Positions 44,938 to 53,109 of a DNA stretch of 64,000 nt are shown piece after piece. Origin of the DNA: Rhodococcus sp. CH91 (GTDB lineage Bacteria; Actinomycetota; Actinomycetes; Mycobacteriales; Mycobacteriaceae). The position numbers and the translations under genes were made by a program. The stretch spans positions 1-64,000 of the forward strand of contig NZ_JAKFYR010000009.1 of NCBI RefSeq assembly GCF_022554085.1, in the 5' to 3' direction. The notes under the pieces are model-generated. The model was given only the letters and a program-made list of their open reading frames with translations. It had not been told where the DNA came from and made no database searches. Position 1 is the stretch's first letter. Each line of letters begins with the position of its first letter.

Positions 44938-44952
44938 GCGCACGGTTCACGT

Positions 44953-44991
44953 GAGAAGGGGCGGCACCCGATACGGGTGCCGCCCCTTCTC
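44953..44991 (+). terminator. 17-bp perfect hairpin terminator after clpC
   Basis: Arms 44953-44969 and 44975-44991 are exact complements around GATAC. It lies 15 bases after the clpC stop and ahead of an independently transcribed gene. Confidence 0.92.
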
Positions 44992-45080
44992 GTCGTCGTG
45001 ACTGCCCGGACCGCCCTTGACCTCCAGTGGACTCGAGGTTGCAGGCTGGGTGCAGTTCGACGACAGCGGAGGTGATCACG

Positions 45081-45725
45081 ATGCGACGAGTACTGCCCGA
45101 TGTGTGGGAGACACGAGAGGACAATCCGTTTCCGGGGCTGACGACCCATGCCTATCTGTGGACCGGGAACGGCAACGTGCTGTTCTACTCGGTGGCCGGT
45201 GACGCGGACTTCGCCGAACTGGAGCGGCTGGGTGGAGTCACCGATCAGTATCTGTCCCATCAGGACGAAGCCGGTCCGATGCTCGGCAGGATCGCCGAGC
45301 GGTTCGGTTCGAGACTGCATGCCCCGGCGATCGAGAGCGACAGGATCGGCGGCCATGCGCGCATCGACGTCCTCCTGAGGAATAGGCACGTGGACGACAA
45401 CGGGGTGGAGATCGTCCCGACACCCGGGCACACACCGGGAAGCGTCTGCTATCTGGTGCCCGGCTCCGGCGGATCTCGCTATCTGTTCACCGGCGACACC
45501 CTGTTCACCGGAGCGTCGGGACGATGGAGGGCCGGCTACATCGACGGCATGAGCGATGCCCGTGACCTCGCCGGGAGCCTGAGACTCCTGGCGACACTGA
45601 ACCCGGACGTGGTGATCTCCAGTGCGTTCGCCGGTGAGTCGGCCGTGCATCGAATCGATGCGCGGCAATGGCCCGCGCACATCGAACAGGCGCTGGCCGG
45701 GTTGTCCACTGTGGTGCGGGGCTGA
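45081..45725 (+). CDS. Metallo-beta-lactamase-fold protein with degenerate metal motif
   Basis: A 214-residue MBL-fold protein. Later family motifs are present: TPGHTPGSVCYLV (metal His) and YLFTGDTLF (bridging Asp). The first motif, usually THxHxDHxG, reads YLSHQDEAGPM, keeping one His and the Asp but losing the others, so the site can bind at most a reduced metal set. The ATG at 45081 has a near-perfect GGAGGTGAT ribosome-binding site. Hydrolase or lactonase activity is doubtful. It ends 25 bp from a convergent TetR gene. Confidence 0.8.
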   Translation: MRRVLPDVWETREDNPFPGLTTHAYLWTGNGNVLFYSVAGDADFAELERLGGVTDQYLSHQDEAGPMLGRIAERFGSRLHAPAIESDRIGGHARIDVLLRNRHVDDNGVEIVPTPGHTPGSVCYLVPGSGGSRYLFTGDTLFTGASGRWRAGYIDGMSDARDLAGSLRLLATLNPDVVISSAFAGESAVHRIDARQWPAHIEQALAGLSTVVRG

Positions 45726-45749
45726 TTCGGGAGCCGGCCCCGGCGACAC

Positions 45750-46376
45750 TCACCTGCCGATGTTCGGCATGTGCGTGGTCAGCGTCGACAGTGTGCTGGC
45801 CACGATCTCGGTGAGTTCGTCGGGACGGATGTCGAGGCTGCCGTCGAGCCATCCGCGTACGAGTTCGACGGCGCCGGCCATGACCACCACCGCGCACAGT
45901 TCCGCCTGCCGGGTGTCGAGGCGGGTGCCCACGGCGTCGCTCTGCTCGACGAGTTCGTCCGCCGCGGCCCGGATGAACGCGCTCTTGCGTTCGGCGAGCG
46001 GGGGTGCGTCGGAGATGAGGAAACGGCCCTGCTGCGGGTTGTGCTCGACCGCGCCGACGATCGCGCCGACGGCGGCCCGAGCCTTGGCGTGCAGGTCGTC
46101 GGGTGCCGAGTCGATCGCGGCGACGGCGGCGGTGAGCAGTTCGGCGCCGAGTTCGTCGTAGGCGGTCGTCAGCAGGTCGTTCATGTCGGTGAAGCTCTCG
46201 TAGAAGAAGCGCGGCCCGACTCCCGCGGTGGCTGCGACCTTCCGTACCGTCGCCGCCGACCATCCCTCGGTTGCGACGACGTCCATCACCGCGTTCTTGA
46301 GACGCTCGCGGCGTTCGGCGCGGCGGTCGGCCGGGCCGACGCCGCGGTACGCGCGGGTTGTTTCGAGCTCGGGCAC
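45750..46376 (-). CDS. TetR-family transcriptional regulator
   Basis: A 208-residue TetR protein. The DNA-binding domain (about 20-70) shows RLKNAVMDVVATEGWSAATVRKVAATAGVGPRFFYESF, with the recognition helix in VGPRFFYESF. A helical C-terminal domain follows. The start is GTG 46376. It is divergent from the DUF2236 gene, and a 17-bp inverted repeat lies between them, so it likely represses itself and that gene. Confidence 0.88.
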   Translation of the reverse strand: MPELETTRAYRGVGPADRRAERRERLKNAVMDVVATEGWSAATVRKVAATAGVGPRFFYESFTDMNDLLTTAYDELGAELLTAAVAAIDSAPDDLHAKARAAVGAIVGAVEHNPQQGRFLISDAPPLAERKSAFIRAAADELVEQSDAVGTRLDTRQAELCAVVVMAGAVELVRGWLDGSLDIRPDELTEIVASTLSTLTTHMPNIGR

Positions 46377-46428
46377 ATCGTCGAGTCTGTCACAGCACCC
46401 TTCTTCGGGAATCGATCAATTCCGGAAT

Positions 46429-46445
46429 CATCTGTTTACTAGATG
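46429..46445. promoter_or_regulatory. Candidate operator between TetR and DUF2236 genes
   Basis: CATCT-GTTTACT-AGATG, with GAAT (46425-46428) and ATTC (46450-46453) as outer inverted flanks. It lies in the only divergent intergenic space of this pair. Confidence 0.45.
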
Positions 46446-46492
46446 TGGGATTCTTGCAATAGTCGGTCACCGAATCCGGATGAGGAGGAACT

Positions 46493-47785
46493 GTGACGAT
46501 CGATGCACCATCGACCACCCGCCTGCACGACCGAGCCGACCGGCTCCGGCCCGAGCCGATCCTGTCCGAGGGCGGCCCTCGCCTGGCGATGTCACTTCTC
46601 GCCGGCGACTCGGTGCGCCCGACCCGTGCGCAGGCCCGGGCATTCGCCAAGTTCGCGAACACCTGCGACCCGGTGGCCGACGATCTCGTCGCCGCCATGC
46701 GCCGGGACCGGGCCCGGATCCGTGGGCAGTTCGAGCAGGCGCTCGAGCACGGCATCGAATCGGTGGACGATCCCGCGCCCGAAGTGCGGGCGTTCATCGA
46801 CACCCTCGACGACGTGCCGTTCTGGGTGGACTACGACAAGCTCGACCTCGCTGCGCGCGCGATCGCGCGAATGCCGATGAGCACTCTCATGGCGTTCACC
46901 ACCGCTATCGCCTTTCCCGCCAGTTACGTCTCACCGCGGGTCAACGACGTCCTCCTGCGCGGCGGTGATCTCGCGAAGCGGGCCGCGGCACGGATCGTCG
47001 AGACCGTGGCGTGGTCGATGGACTGCACGGCACCCGGTGGGATGGAACGCTTCGGAGCGGGCACCAAGAACACCGCCCGGGTGCGCGTCGTCCACGCCTA
47101 CATCCGAGCCGGGATCGCCCGGGTCGAAGGCTGGAACACCGATACGCACGGCCGGCCGGTGAACCAACTGCACTACTGCGTGACGATGATTCCGATCGCC
47201 GGTGTCGCCCTCGCCGTCATGGCCGCCGGTCACTGGTACTCCCGGCGTGAACGCGACGCGATCGTCCATCTCTACCGCTACATCGCCCACACCATGGGCG
47301 TCACGGCGGAACTCCAGGTGACCTCGCTCGACGAACTCCTGCGCCTGATCTGGCTCGCGGTCTGGTCGGAGGTGAACCCGGACGAGTCGTCCACAGCGCT
47401 GACCGACGCCGCACTGCGCGCCGTTCCCCGGATCTACGGGGTGGATTCTCCCGGGGTACACAACCGCATCCGGAGCTGGGCGTACTACCACTTCCACGCC
47501 GACCTCGCCCGGCTCTCGCTGGGTTCCGGGTATTCCGACGCCGTCGGCATTCCCCGGCTGAGCCCGATGGCGGCACTGTATCCGCTGTGGTTCGCGCGCA
47601 ATCTCGTACGGGATCGGCTGAGCGTCGCACTGCCCGGAGGAGCCGCGCGGGCGGCACGCCGAGGACATCTCGAGCGTATGCAGGCGATCGCCGAGGTGAA
47701 ACGACGACTCGAAGTGCGCCCGTACGAGCGCGATACGGCGGTGCAGACCGTCGGTGAGCGCGACCGGGAACTGCGCTCGGCGTAG
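46493..47785 (+). CDS. DUF2236 / MpaB-Lcp-like oxygenase family protein
   Basis: A 430-residue helical protein of the DUF2236 family, which includes latex-clearing protein Lcp and fungal MpaB. RVRVVHAYIRAGI (about 200) has the Arg and His arrangement of the heme-binding helix in that family, and HAYIR probably supplies the heme His. There is no Tat or Sec signal, so unlike rubber oxygenase it is intracellular. The GTG at 46493 has GAGGAGGAA upstream. It pairs with the divergent TetR, a common arrangement. Substrate unknown; an isoprenoid or other lipid is plausible. Confidence 0.8.
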   Translation: MTIDAPSTTRLHDRADRLRPEPILSEGGPRLAMSLLAGDSVRPTRAQARAFAKFANTCDPVADDLVAAMRRDRARIRGQFEQALEHGIESVDDPAPEVRAFIDTLDDVPFWVDYDKLDLAARAIARMPMSTLMAFTTAIAFPASYVSPRVNDVLLRGGDLAKRAAARIVETVAWSMDCTAPGGMERFGAGTKNTARVRVVHAYIRAGIARVEGWNTDTHGRPVNQLHYCVTMIPIAGVALAVMAAGHWYSRRERDAIVHLYRYIAHTMGVTAELQVTSLDELLRLIWLAVWSEVNPDESSTALTDAALRAVPRIYGVDSPGVHNRIRSWAYYHFHADLARLSLGSGYSDAVGIPRLSPMAALYPLWFARNLVRDRLSVALPGGAARAARRGHLERMQAIAEVKRRLEVRPYERDTAVQTVGERDRELRSA

Positions 47786-47863
47786 ATCCGGACATCGGGA
47801 ACCGTCTGCCGCGAACGCGCCGCGTGGAGCAGGCGAGTCTGCGAGGGTGGTCCGTGGACATGC

Positions 47864-47877
47864 CACGGCATGCCGTG
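47864..47877. promoter_or_regulatory. 14-bp perfect palindrome upstream of the OsmC-like gene
   Basis: CACGGCATGCCGTG at 47864-47877 overlaps another inverted repeat, CCGTGG-ACATG-CCACGG (47852-47868). The gene starts 32 bases later. It could be the operator of a peroxide-sensing repressor, or an RNA hairpin. Confidence 0.45.
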
Positions 47878-47909
47878 AACACGAATCATGACACGAAGGG
47901 AAGATCTTC

Positions 47910-48350
47910 ATGCCCACACGTACTGCGCGGACGGCCTGGAACGGCGATCTCCAGAAGGGGTCGGGTCAGGTCGAGCTCACCAGCTCGGGACGCGGCACCT
48001 TCGACGTCTCCTTCCCGAAGCGCTCGGCCGAGAACGCGGACGGCACCACCAGTCCCGAGGAGCTGATCGCAGCGGCCCACTCCTCGTGCTACGCGATGCA
48101 ATTGTCCGCTCTGATCGCGGAAGCGGGCGGTACTCCGCAGAGCCTCGAGGTCACGGCCGACGTCTCGCTGGGGCCGGATCCGGCGGGCGGGTTCCGGCTG
48201 ACGGGAATCACATTGAAGGTCCGGGGTGAGGTGGACGGACTCGATGCCGACGGCTTCGCCAAGGCCGCGCAGGACGCCAAGACCGGCTGCCCGGTCAGCA
48301 AGGCGCTCACGGGGGTGGAGATCTCGCTGGACGCGGCGCTCGAGGGCTGA
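47910..48350 (+). CDS. OsmC/Ohr-family peroxidase
   Basis: A 146-residue OsmC-fold protein. Both redox cysteines are present: AAHSSCYAMQL (about 58) and AKTGCPVSKAL (about 127), a pair used to reduce organic hydroperoxides with thiols. The length fits the OsmC rather than the slightly shorter Ohr branch. GAAGGGAAG precedes the ATG. A strong palindrome lies upstream. The DsbA-like oxidoreductase gene follows after 38 bases, so both may belong to one redox unit. Confidence 0.9.
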   Translation: MPTRTARTAWNGDLQKGSGQVELTSSGRGTFDVSFPKRSAENADGTTSPEELIAAAHSSCYAMQLSALIAEAGGTPQSLEVTADVSLGPDPAGGFRLTGITLKVRGEVDGLDADGFAKAAQDAKTGCPVSKALTGVEISLDAALEG

Positions 48351-48388
48351 CCGGGAACACAGCCCGCCGGTCCGGAGTTGACCCGGAT

Positions 48389-49075
48389 ATGAGCATGTCC
48401 GAGGTACTCGTCCCGACCGCCCACATCGAGATCTGGTCCGATATCGCCTGCCCCTGGTGCTATATCGGTAAGCGCCGTTTCGCCGAGGCCCTCGCATCGT
48501 TCGAGGACCGCGACCGAGTGGAGGTCACGTGGCGGTCGTACCAGCTCTCACCCGACACCCCCGTCGGCCGGCGTGTCCCGGAGATCGATGCACTCGTCGC
48601 GATGAAGGGCATGCCGGCCGCGCAGGTCCGGCAGATGTTCGGTCAGGTCTCGGATACGGCCGCGCAGGCCGGGATCTCGATCGACTTCGACAACGTGATC
48701 TCGGCCAACACGTTCGACGCGCACCGTCTGGTCCATCTCGCGGGAGACAAGCGCGACGAGGTCCTCGACGCGCTGTTCCGGGCGCACTTCGTCGACGGCG
48801 AGGTCGTCGACGACCGGGATGTCCTCGTGAAGGTCGCGGGCGCGGCCGGACTCGATCCGGAGTGGACGCGCGCGGCCCTCGAGGGCGACGATCCTGCCGG
48901 TGAGGCCGCCGGCGACGCGGTGGCCGCCGATCTCCTGGAGGCGCGGAACATCGGAGTGCAGGGAGTGCCGTTCTTCGTCGCCAATCGCGCCGTCGCCGTT
49001 TCGGGAGCTCAGCCGACGGACGTCTTCCTGGCCTTCCTGCGCAGGGCGGTCGACGACGTGACGGTCACGCTGTGA
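48389..49075 (+). CDS. DsbA/FrnE-family oxidoreductase
   Basis: A 228-residue thioredoxin-fold protein with an inserted helical domain. The active site is CPWC in SDIACPWCYIGKRRF (about 21-24), and VQGVPFFVAN carries the cis-Pro loop. There is no signal peptide, so it acts in the cytoplasm, like FrnE, a stress-induced disulfide isomerase or glutathione-transferase-like enzyme. Two ATGs (48389 and 48395) are possible. Its 3' end overlaps the convergent DUF1990 gene by 11 bases. Confidence 0.9.
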   Translation: MSMSEVLVPTAHIEIWSDIACPWCYIGKRRFAEALASFEDRDRVEVTWRSYQLSPDTPVGRRVPEIDALVAMKGMPAAQVRQMFGQVSDTAAQAGISIDFDNVISANTFDAHRLVHLAGDKRDEVLDALFRAHFVDGEVVDDRDVLVKVAGAAGLDPEWTRAALEGDDPAGEAAGDAVAADLLEARNIGVQGVPFFVANRAVAVSGAQPTDVFLAFLRRAVDDVTVTL

Positions 49076-49595
49076 GTGCTGCGAGATAGCGGAGCGCGAT
49101 ACGCCGCTGCAGCAGGTGCCCGACCGGTCCTGCGGCGCGGGTGTACCAGCGGGCGGGCCGGGAGAAGGCGATCACCGTTCCGACCACACGCCCGTCGGCG
49201 CCACGTGTGACGACGAAGGTCTCTTCGCCGCTCTCCGGATGCCCGTCGAGCGTGCCGTAGGTGAAGCCCCGCTGCCGATCGGTGCGGAGCACGTCGAGGA
49301 CACGGCACGGGGCCGTCGCACGGACAGGGCCGACGCCGAAACCGAGATCCACGTCGAGACCGACTGTCGCGGCCGGAGTTCCCGGCGGCACATGGATTCC
49401 GGCTCCGCGATGCATGTCCCATCCGAACAACCGGGCGGCGGCGAGATCGAAAACGGTATCGCCGCTGCCCAGTTCGCCTTCGACCCGCAGATGCCGGTAA
49501 CCGGAAGGGAGTGCACCGGTTCCCAGGAACGCCCGCAGGCTCGCCCCCACCTCCGGATAGGTCGGGTTGCGCCCGGGGTCACCGGACGCCGGCAT
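49065..49595 (-). CDS. DUF1990 family protein
   Basis: A 176-residue protein of the DUF1990 family. VEGELGSGDTVFDLAAARLFGWDMHRGAG and the later GFTYGTLDGHPESGEETFVV, ending FSRPARWYTRAAGPVG, are typical. A basic C-terminus and no membrane helix are seen. The fold is thought to be of the SRPBCC/START type from general resemblance, which I cannot confirm. The ATG is one base after the mhuD stop, so both are on one mRNA. Confidence 0.82.
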   Translation of the reverse strand: MPASGDPGRNPTYPEVGASLRAFLGTGALPSGYRHLRVEGELGSGDTVFDLAAARLFGWDMHRGAGIHVPPGTPAATVGLDVDLGFGVGPVRATAPCRVLDVLRTDRQRGFTYGTLDGHPESGEETFVVTRGADGRVVGTVIAFSRPARWYTRAAGPVGHLLQRRIALRYLAALTA

Positions 49596-49596
49596 C

Positions 49597-49902
49597 TCAG
49601 GACTTCTTGACGTCGAGGACGACTTCGAATTCGAGCAGCGACGCACCCGTGGCGACGGGATTCCTCGCCTCACCGGCGTGTGCGGCCCGGGCGCCGCCGT
49701 CCCGCCATGCCGCGAAATCCTCTTCGGTCTCCCACTGCGTCACCACGAAGTACCGGTTCTCGCCGGCGGTCGGGCGGAGCAGCTGGAAGCCGAGGAATCC
49801 GGGGGAGTTGTCGACGGTGTGCGCGCGATTGGCGAACCGCTTCTCCAGCTCGGGGCCGGCGCCTTCGGGAACTTCGATTGCGTTGATCTTCACGACTGCC
49901 AT
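49597..49902 (-). CDS. mhuD: Heme-degrading monooxygenase MhuD-like
   Basis: A 101-residue ferredoxin-like ABM-domain protein, closely similar to mycobacterial MhuD (Rv3592) as I remember it: VVKINAIEVPEGAGPELEKRFANRAH, SPGFLGFQLLRP and GASLLEFEVVLDVKKS. The catalytic Asn7, the Trp in FAAWRDGG and the heme-ligand His in ARAAHAGEARN are all present. It degrades heme to release iron, giving mycobilin in mycobacteria. TAGGCT on the minus strand (49910-49915) is seven bases from the ATG. The DUF1990 gene follows. Confidence 0.9.
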   Translation of the reverse strand: MAVVKINAIEVPEGAGPELEKRFANRAHTVDNSPGFLGFQLLRPTAGENRYFVVTQWETEEDFAAWRDGGARAAHAGEARNPVATGASLLEFEVVLDVKKS

Positions 49903-49909
49903 GCGCGAG

Positions 49910-49915
49910 AGCCTA
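49910..49915 (-). promoter_or_regulatory. -10 box TAGGCT of mhuD
   Basis: TANNNT box on the minus strand, seven bases from the ATG at 49902; leaderless start. Confidence 0.45.
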
Positions 49916-49921
49916 CTCCGC

Positions 49922-49927
49922 TAACTT
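49922..49927 (+). promoter_or_regulatory. -10 box TAACTT of the hydrolase gene
   Basis: TANNNT box eight bases upstream of the GTG at 49936. Only six bases separate it from the opposite mhuD box, so the two promoters probably compete. Confidence 0.4.
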
Positions 49928-49935
49928 GATCGATT

Positions 49936-50691
49936 GTGTTGCACGACGAGGGCGGAACCGGCCGACCCATCCTGCTGTTGCACGGACTCATGGGCAGCGC
50001 CCGGACGTGGCGTCGCCACGTGGCGTGGCTCCGCGAACACGGTCACGTGTACACCTTCGATGCCGCCGGACACGGCCGGCCCGCTCCCCGCGAACTCACC
50101 ACCGAGGCCTTCGTCGCCGATCTCGCGATGCACCTGCACGAGATCATCGAACCTCTCGTCGTGATCGGGCATTCGATGGGTGCCCTGCACGCCTGGTGTC
50201 TCGCTGCTGCACACCCGCAGCGGGTCGCCGCACTGGTCCTCGAGGACATGGCGCCCGACTTCCGGGGACGCACGGCGGCGAACTGGGCGACGATGATCGC
50301 GCAGTGGCCGCAGCCGTTCCCGTCGGAGGCCGCGGTACTCGACTATTTCGGTCCCGTCGCGGGCCGCTACTTCCTGGACTCGTTCGTCCGCCGCGACGAC
50401 GGCTGGCATCTGCACGGTGATGTCGCCACCTTCCGGGACATCTCGGAGGAATGGGGGTCGCGGCACTTCTGGGAAGAGTGGAATTCGATCCGGGTGCCGG
50501 CCCTGCTCCTCGAAGGGGAATTCACCATCACGCCCGAGGGGCAGATGCGGCAGATGGCGACACGGCCCGGGACCGACCATGTCCTCGTCGAGGGAGCCGG
50601 GCATCTCGTGCACGACGACAGGCCCGCCGAATACCGCGCAGCGGTGGAGTGCTTCCTCACCGCGCACGCGCTGCCCGGCGGGCCGGGCTAG
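49936..50691 (+). CDS. Alpha/beta hydrolase (Rv3591c-like)
   Basis: A 251-residue alpha/beta-fold hydrolase. The oxyanion segment is LLLHGLMGSARTW, the nucleophile elbow GHSMG (about 78-82), and the catalytic His lies in GAGHLVHDD near the end. Its Asp should be in LLEGEFTITPEG or nearby, where a Glu replaces the usual position. By position it matches Rv3591c. Substrate unknown. The GTG start follows a TANNNT box; the end overlaps mutY by 4 bases. Confidence 0.86.
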   Translation: MLHDEGGTGRPILLLHGLMGSARTWRRHVAWLREHGHVYTFDAAGHGRPAPRELTTEAFVADLAMHLHEIIEPLVVIGHSMGALHAWCLAAAHPQRVAALVLEDMAPDFRGRTAANWATMIAQWPQPFPSEAAVLDYFGPVAGRYFLDSFVRRDDGWHLHGDVATFRDISEEWGSRHFWEEWNSIRVPALLLEGEFTITPEGQMRQMATRPGTDHVLVEGAGHLVHDDRPAEYRAAVECFLTAHALPGGPG

Positions 50692-51572
50692 GAGACGGAA
50701 CCCTCTCCGGCGAGCGCGAACCGCCCGTCGTCGGTCTGCTCCACCAGGCCGTCCACCAGCAGCGAGTGCAGTGCCCGGTCGCGCTGACCCGGATCCGCCG
50801 GCCAGACGCTGTCGAGGACGGGGCGCTCGACAGGCGTGGTGCTCTCCCGCAGCACCGCCATCAGCCGTCCACGTACCTGACGGTCGGTGCCGGCGAACTT
50901 CTGCACCTTCCGCGCCGGACCGTCGTGGGCGGGTCGTCCGGCCAGCACCCAGGCACAGTCGGGCAGCGGGCATCGGGCGCAGTCCGGGGTCCGGGCCGTG
51001 CACACCGTCGCACCGAGTTCCATCAGCGCTGCCGAGAACGTCGCCGCCTGCGGCCGGGAAGCTGGAAGGATCGCTTCGACGTCGGCGAGATCCCTTGTCG
51101 TGGAAGGATTTCCGGGTTCCGCCCGGCCGTGGATTGCTCGTGCGACGACTCGGCGGACGTTCGTGTCGACCACCGGCACACGCTGTCCGTACGCGAAGCA
51201 CGCCACCGCTCGCGCCGTGTACGCGCCGACGCCGGGCAAGGTCAGGAGGATGTCGACGTCCTCGGGCACACGATCGCCGTGCTCGGCGGCAAGTACACCT
51301 GCGCACTCGTGTAACCGCAGTGCGCGGCGCGGATAACCGAGTGTGCCCCACGCGCGCAGAACTTCGGCCTGACTCGACGCGGCCATCGCGGAGGGCACGG
51401 GCCAGCGCTGCACCCACTCCTCCCAGATCGGTGCGACCCGGGCGACCGGCGTCTGCTGCAGCATGACCTCGGACATGAGGATCTGCCAGCCCGTCACCCC
51501 GTCGTGCCGCCACGGCAGGTCGCGCGCCTGGGCGGCGTACCAGCGAAGCAACGACGGTGAATCCACCGGCAT
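50688..51572 (-). CDS. mutY: A/G-specific adenine glycosylase
   Basis: A 294-residue base-excision glycosylase removing A opposite 8-oxoG. Catalytic Glu35 is in SEVMLQQT, the helix-hairpin-helix is LPGVGAYTARAV, and Asp136 in VPVVDTNV completes the site. The iron-sulfur cysteines read C191-x6-C198-x2-C201-x4-C206, one residue shorter in the last gap than the x5 of E. coli MutY. The C-terminal oxoG-recognition domain is much reduced, as in mycobacteria. GAGGAGA precedes the ATG. Confidence 0.94.
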   Translation of the reverse strand: MPVDSPSLLRWYAAQARDLPWRHDGVTGWQILMSEVMLQQTPVARVAPIWEEWVQRWPVPSAMAASSQAEVLRAWGTLGYPRRALRLHECAGVLAAEHGDRVPEDVDILLTLPGVGAYTARAVACFAYGQRVPVVDTNVRRVVARAIHGRAEPGNPSTTRDLADVEAILPASRPQAATFSAALMELGATVCTARTPDCARCPLPDCAWVLAGRPAHDGPARKVQKFAGTDRQVRGRLMAVLRESTTPVERPVLDSVWPADPGQRDRALHSLLVDGLVEQTDDGRFALAGEGSVS

Positions 51573-51653
51573 CTCTCATCTCCTCGGTTCGCAGTGACGG
51601 GGGTCCGGTCTCGCTCCGGAGAGTCCACCCGAGCCCGGTCGCGCATGCGGGTG

Positions 51654-51659
51654 AATAAT
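51654..51659 (+). promoter_or_regulatory. -10 box AATAAT of carbonic anhydrase
   Basis: Five of six matches to TATAAT, ending six bases before the ATG at 51666. It supports that start over an in-frame start at 51594. Confidence 0.5.
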
Positions 51660-51665
51660 GTACGC

Positions 51666-52316
51666 ATGCCGAACTCGAATCCCATCTCCGCCTGGAAAGC
51701 CCTGACCGAGGGTAATCATCGCTTCGTCAGCGGTACCCCGCTGCACCCCAGCCAGGGAATCGACCGTCGCGCCGAACTCGTCAACGGACAGCATCCCACT
51801 GCCGTCCTGTTCGGCTGCGGAGACTCCCGAGTGGCTGCGGAGATCATCTTCGACCAGGGGCTCGGCGACATGTTCGTCGTCCGCACCGCCGGCCACGTCA
51901 TCGACAGCTCCGTCCTGGGCTCCATCGAGTACGCCGTCGACGTCCTCAACGTTCCGCTCATCGTGATCCTCGGGCACGACAGCTGTGGTGCCGTCGCCGC
52001 GACGATCGAGGCACTCGACAAGGGATCGGTGCCGGGTGGTCACATCCGCAGTCTCGTCGAGCGGGTCGCACCGTCGATCCTCATGGGCCGCGCCGAGGGC
52101 CTGAACACCGTCGACGAACTCGAGGGCCGGCACGTCGTCGAGACCGGAAAGCTCCTGACGGATCGCTCGCGCATCATCGCCGACCGCATCGCCGACGGCC
52201 GCTGCGCCATCGTGGGTGTGACCTACAAGCTCGAGGACGGTCACGTGAGCCTGCGGAGCCACATCGGAGACATCGGTGTGATCGCAGAGGAAGGCGACAC
52301 GCCGACCGTGGTGTAG
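51666..52316 (+). CDS. Beta-class carbonic anhydrase
   Basis: A 216-residue zinc enzyme hydrating CO2. Zinc ligands and the Asp-Arg dyad are in FGCGDSR, and GHDSCGAV supplies the His and second Cys. VVRTAGHVID and LGSIEYAVDVL are conserved. By position and length it corresponds to Rv3588c (CanB). It supplies bicarbonate for carboxylases. Divergent from mutY; the next gene starts 26 bases on. Confidence 0.94.
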   Translation: MPNSNPISAWKALTEGNHRFVSGTPLHPSQGIDRRAELVNGQHPTAVLFGCGDSRVAAEIIFDQGLGDMFVVRTAGHVIDSSVLGSIEYAVDVLNVPLIVILGHDSCGAVAATIEALDKGSVPGGHIRSLVERVAPSILMGRAEGLNTVDELEGRHVVETGKLLTDRSRIIADRIADGRCAIVGVTYKLEDGHVSLRSHIGDIGVIAEEGDTPTVV

Positions 52317-52341
52317 CTGTCTGCAGGTACAGGCACATACC

Positions 52342-53088
52342 GTGAGGGGCGTGCTTGAACCGACCGGCCCTCTGCCCCCCGAGATCTACTGGCGACGACG
52401 CCTTCTCGCAATCGGTGTCTCGGTGGTCGTGCTGGCTCTGGTCGTCTGGCTGGTACTGGCGTTGACCGGCGGTGACGGCGGGGAAGCCGAACCCGAGCCC
52501 GCCGCCGCGGAGGTCACGACCTCGGCCACGACCACCGCGGCCGACGCGTCCGCCGAGGCAGCGGCCGCGAGTTCCCCGCGCGGCGACGACGCGTCCGGTT
52601 CGGCCGAACCGGAAGGCTCCCGCGAGCCGGGGACTTCGGGGACAGCGGGCGATTCGCCCACGACCACCGAGTCCTCGGCGCCCGTGGCGCCCGGGCAGTG
52701 CCCCGATCAGTCGCTCGCGGTGCGTGTGACTGCCGACGAGGCGAACTACAAGATCGGTGCCGAACCCGATTTCACGATCGTCATCACCAACATCGGCACG
52801 TCGCCGTGCGAACGCGATCTCGGCGCCGGGCTGCAGCAGGTGCTCGTCTACAGCCTCGACGGCAATGAGCGCTTGTGGGCGAACACCGACTGCTTCCCGG
52901 AGTCCACTGCCGACATCCGCTCCCTGGCACCGGGAGACCAGGCAGCCTATTCCGTGAAGTGGTCGGCGACGACCTCCGAACCCGGCTGCAAGGCACCACG
53001 CGAGCCGGTCGGCCCGGGCGCCTACACCGTGGTGGGTCAGCTCGGTGGTGTCCGCAGTGCGCCGGAGCCGTTCAACATCGCGCCCTGA
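52342..53088 (+). CDS. Membrane-anchored extracytoplasmic protein (Rv3587c-like)
   Basis: A 248-residue protein with a short cytoplasmic part, one membrane helix (LLAIGVSVVVLALVVWLVLAL), a Ser/Thr/Ala/Glu-rich linker of about 80 residues likely to be disordered, and a folded C-terminal domain with four Cys (GQCPD, SPCERD, TDCFPE, PGCKAP) that could form two disulfides. By position it is Rv3587c. The domain looks like a beta-sandwich; function unknown. GTG 52342 is used; GTG 52351 is an alternative. Confidence 0.8.
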   Translation: MRGVLEPTGPLPPEIYWRRRLLAIGVSVVVLALVVWLVLALTGGDGGEAEPEPAAAEVTTSATTTAADASAEAAAASSPRGDDASGSAEPEGSREPGTSGTAGDSPTTTESSAPVAPGQCPDQSLAVRVTADEANYKIGAEPDFTIVITNIGTSPCERDLGAGLQQVLVYSLDGNERLWANTDCFPESTADIRSLAPGDQAAYSVKWSATTSEPGCKAPREPVGPGAYTVVGQLGGVRSAPEPFNIAP

Positions 53089-53109
53089 CACCTTCCGGAT
53101 CGGGGCCGA

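Noticed and set aside
42190-44943. Long antisense frame opposite clpC (about 917 codons)
   Set aside because: The translation is Leu/Arg/Asp/Val repetitive, as expected from reversed ClpC codons. No family resemblance.
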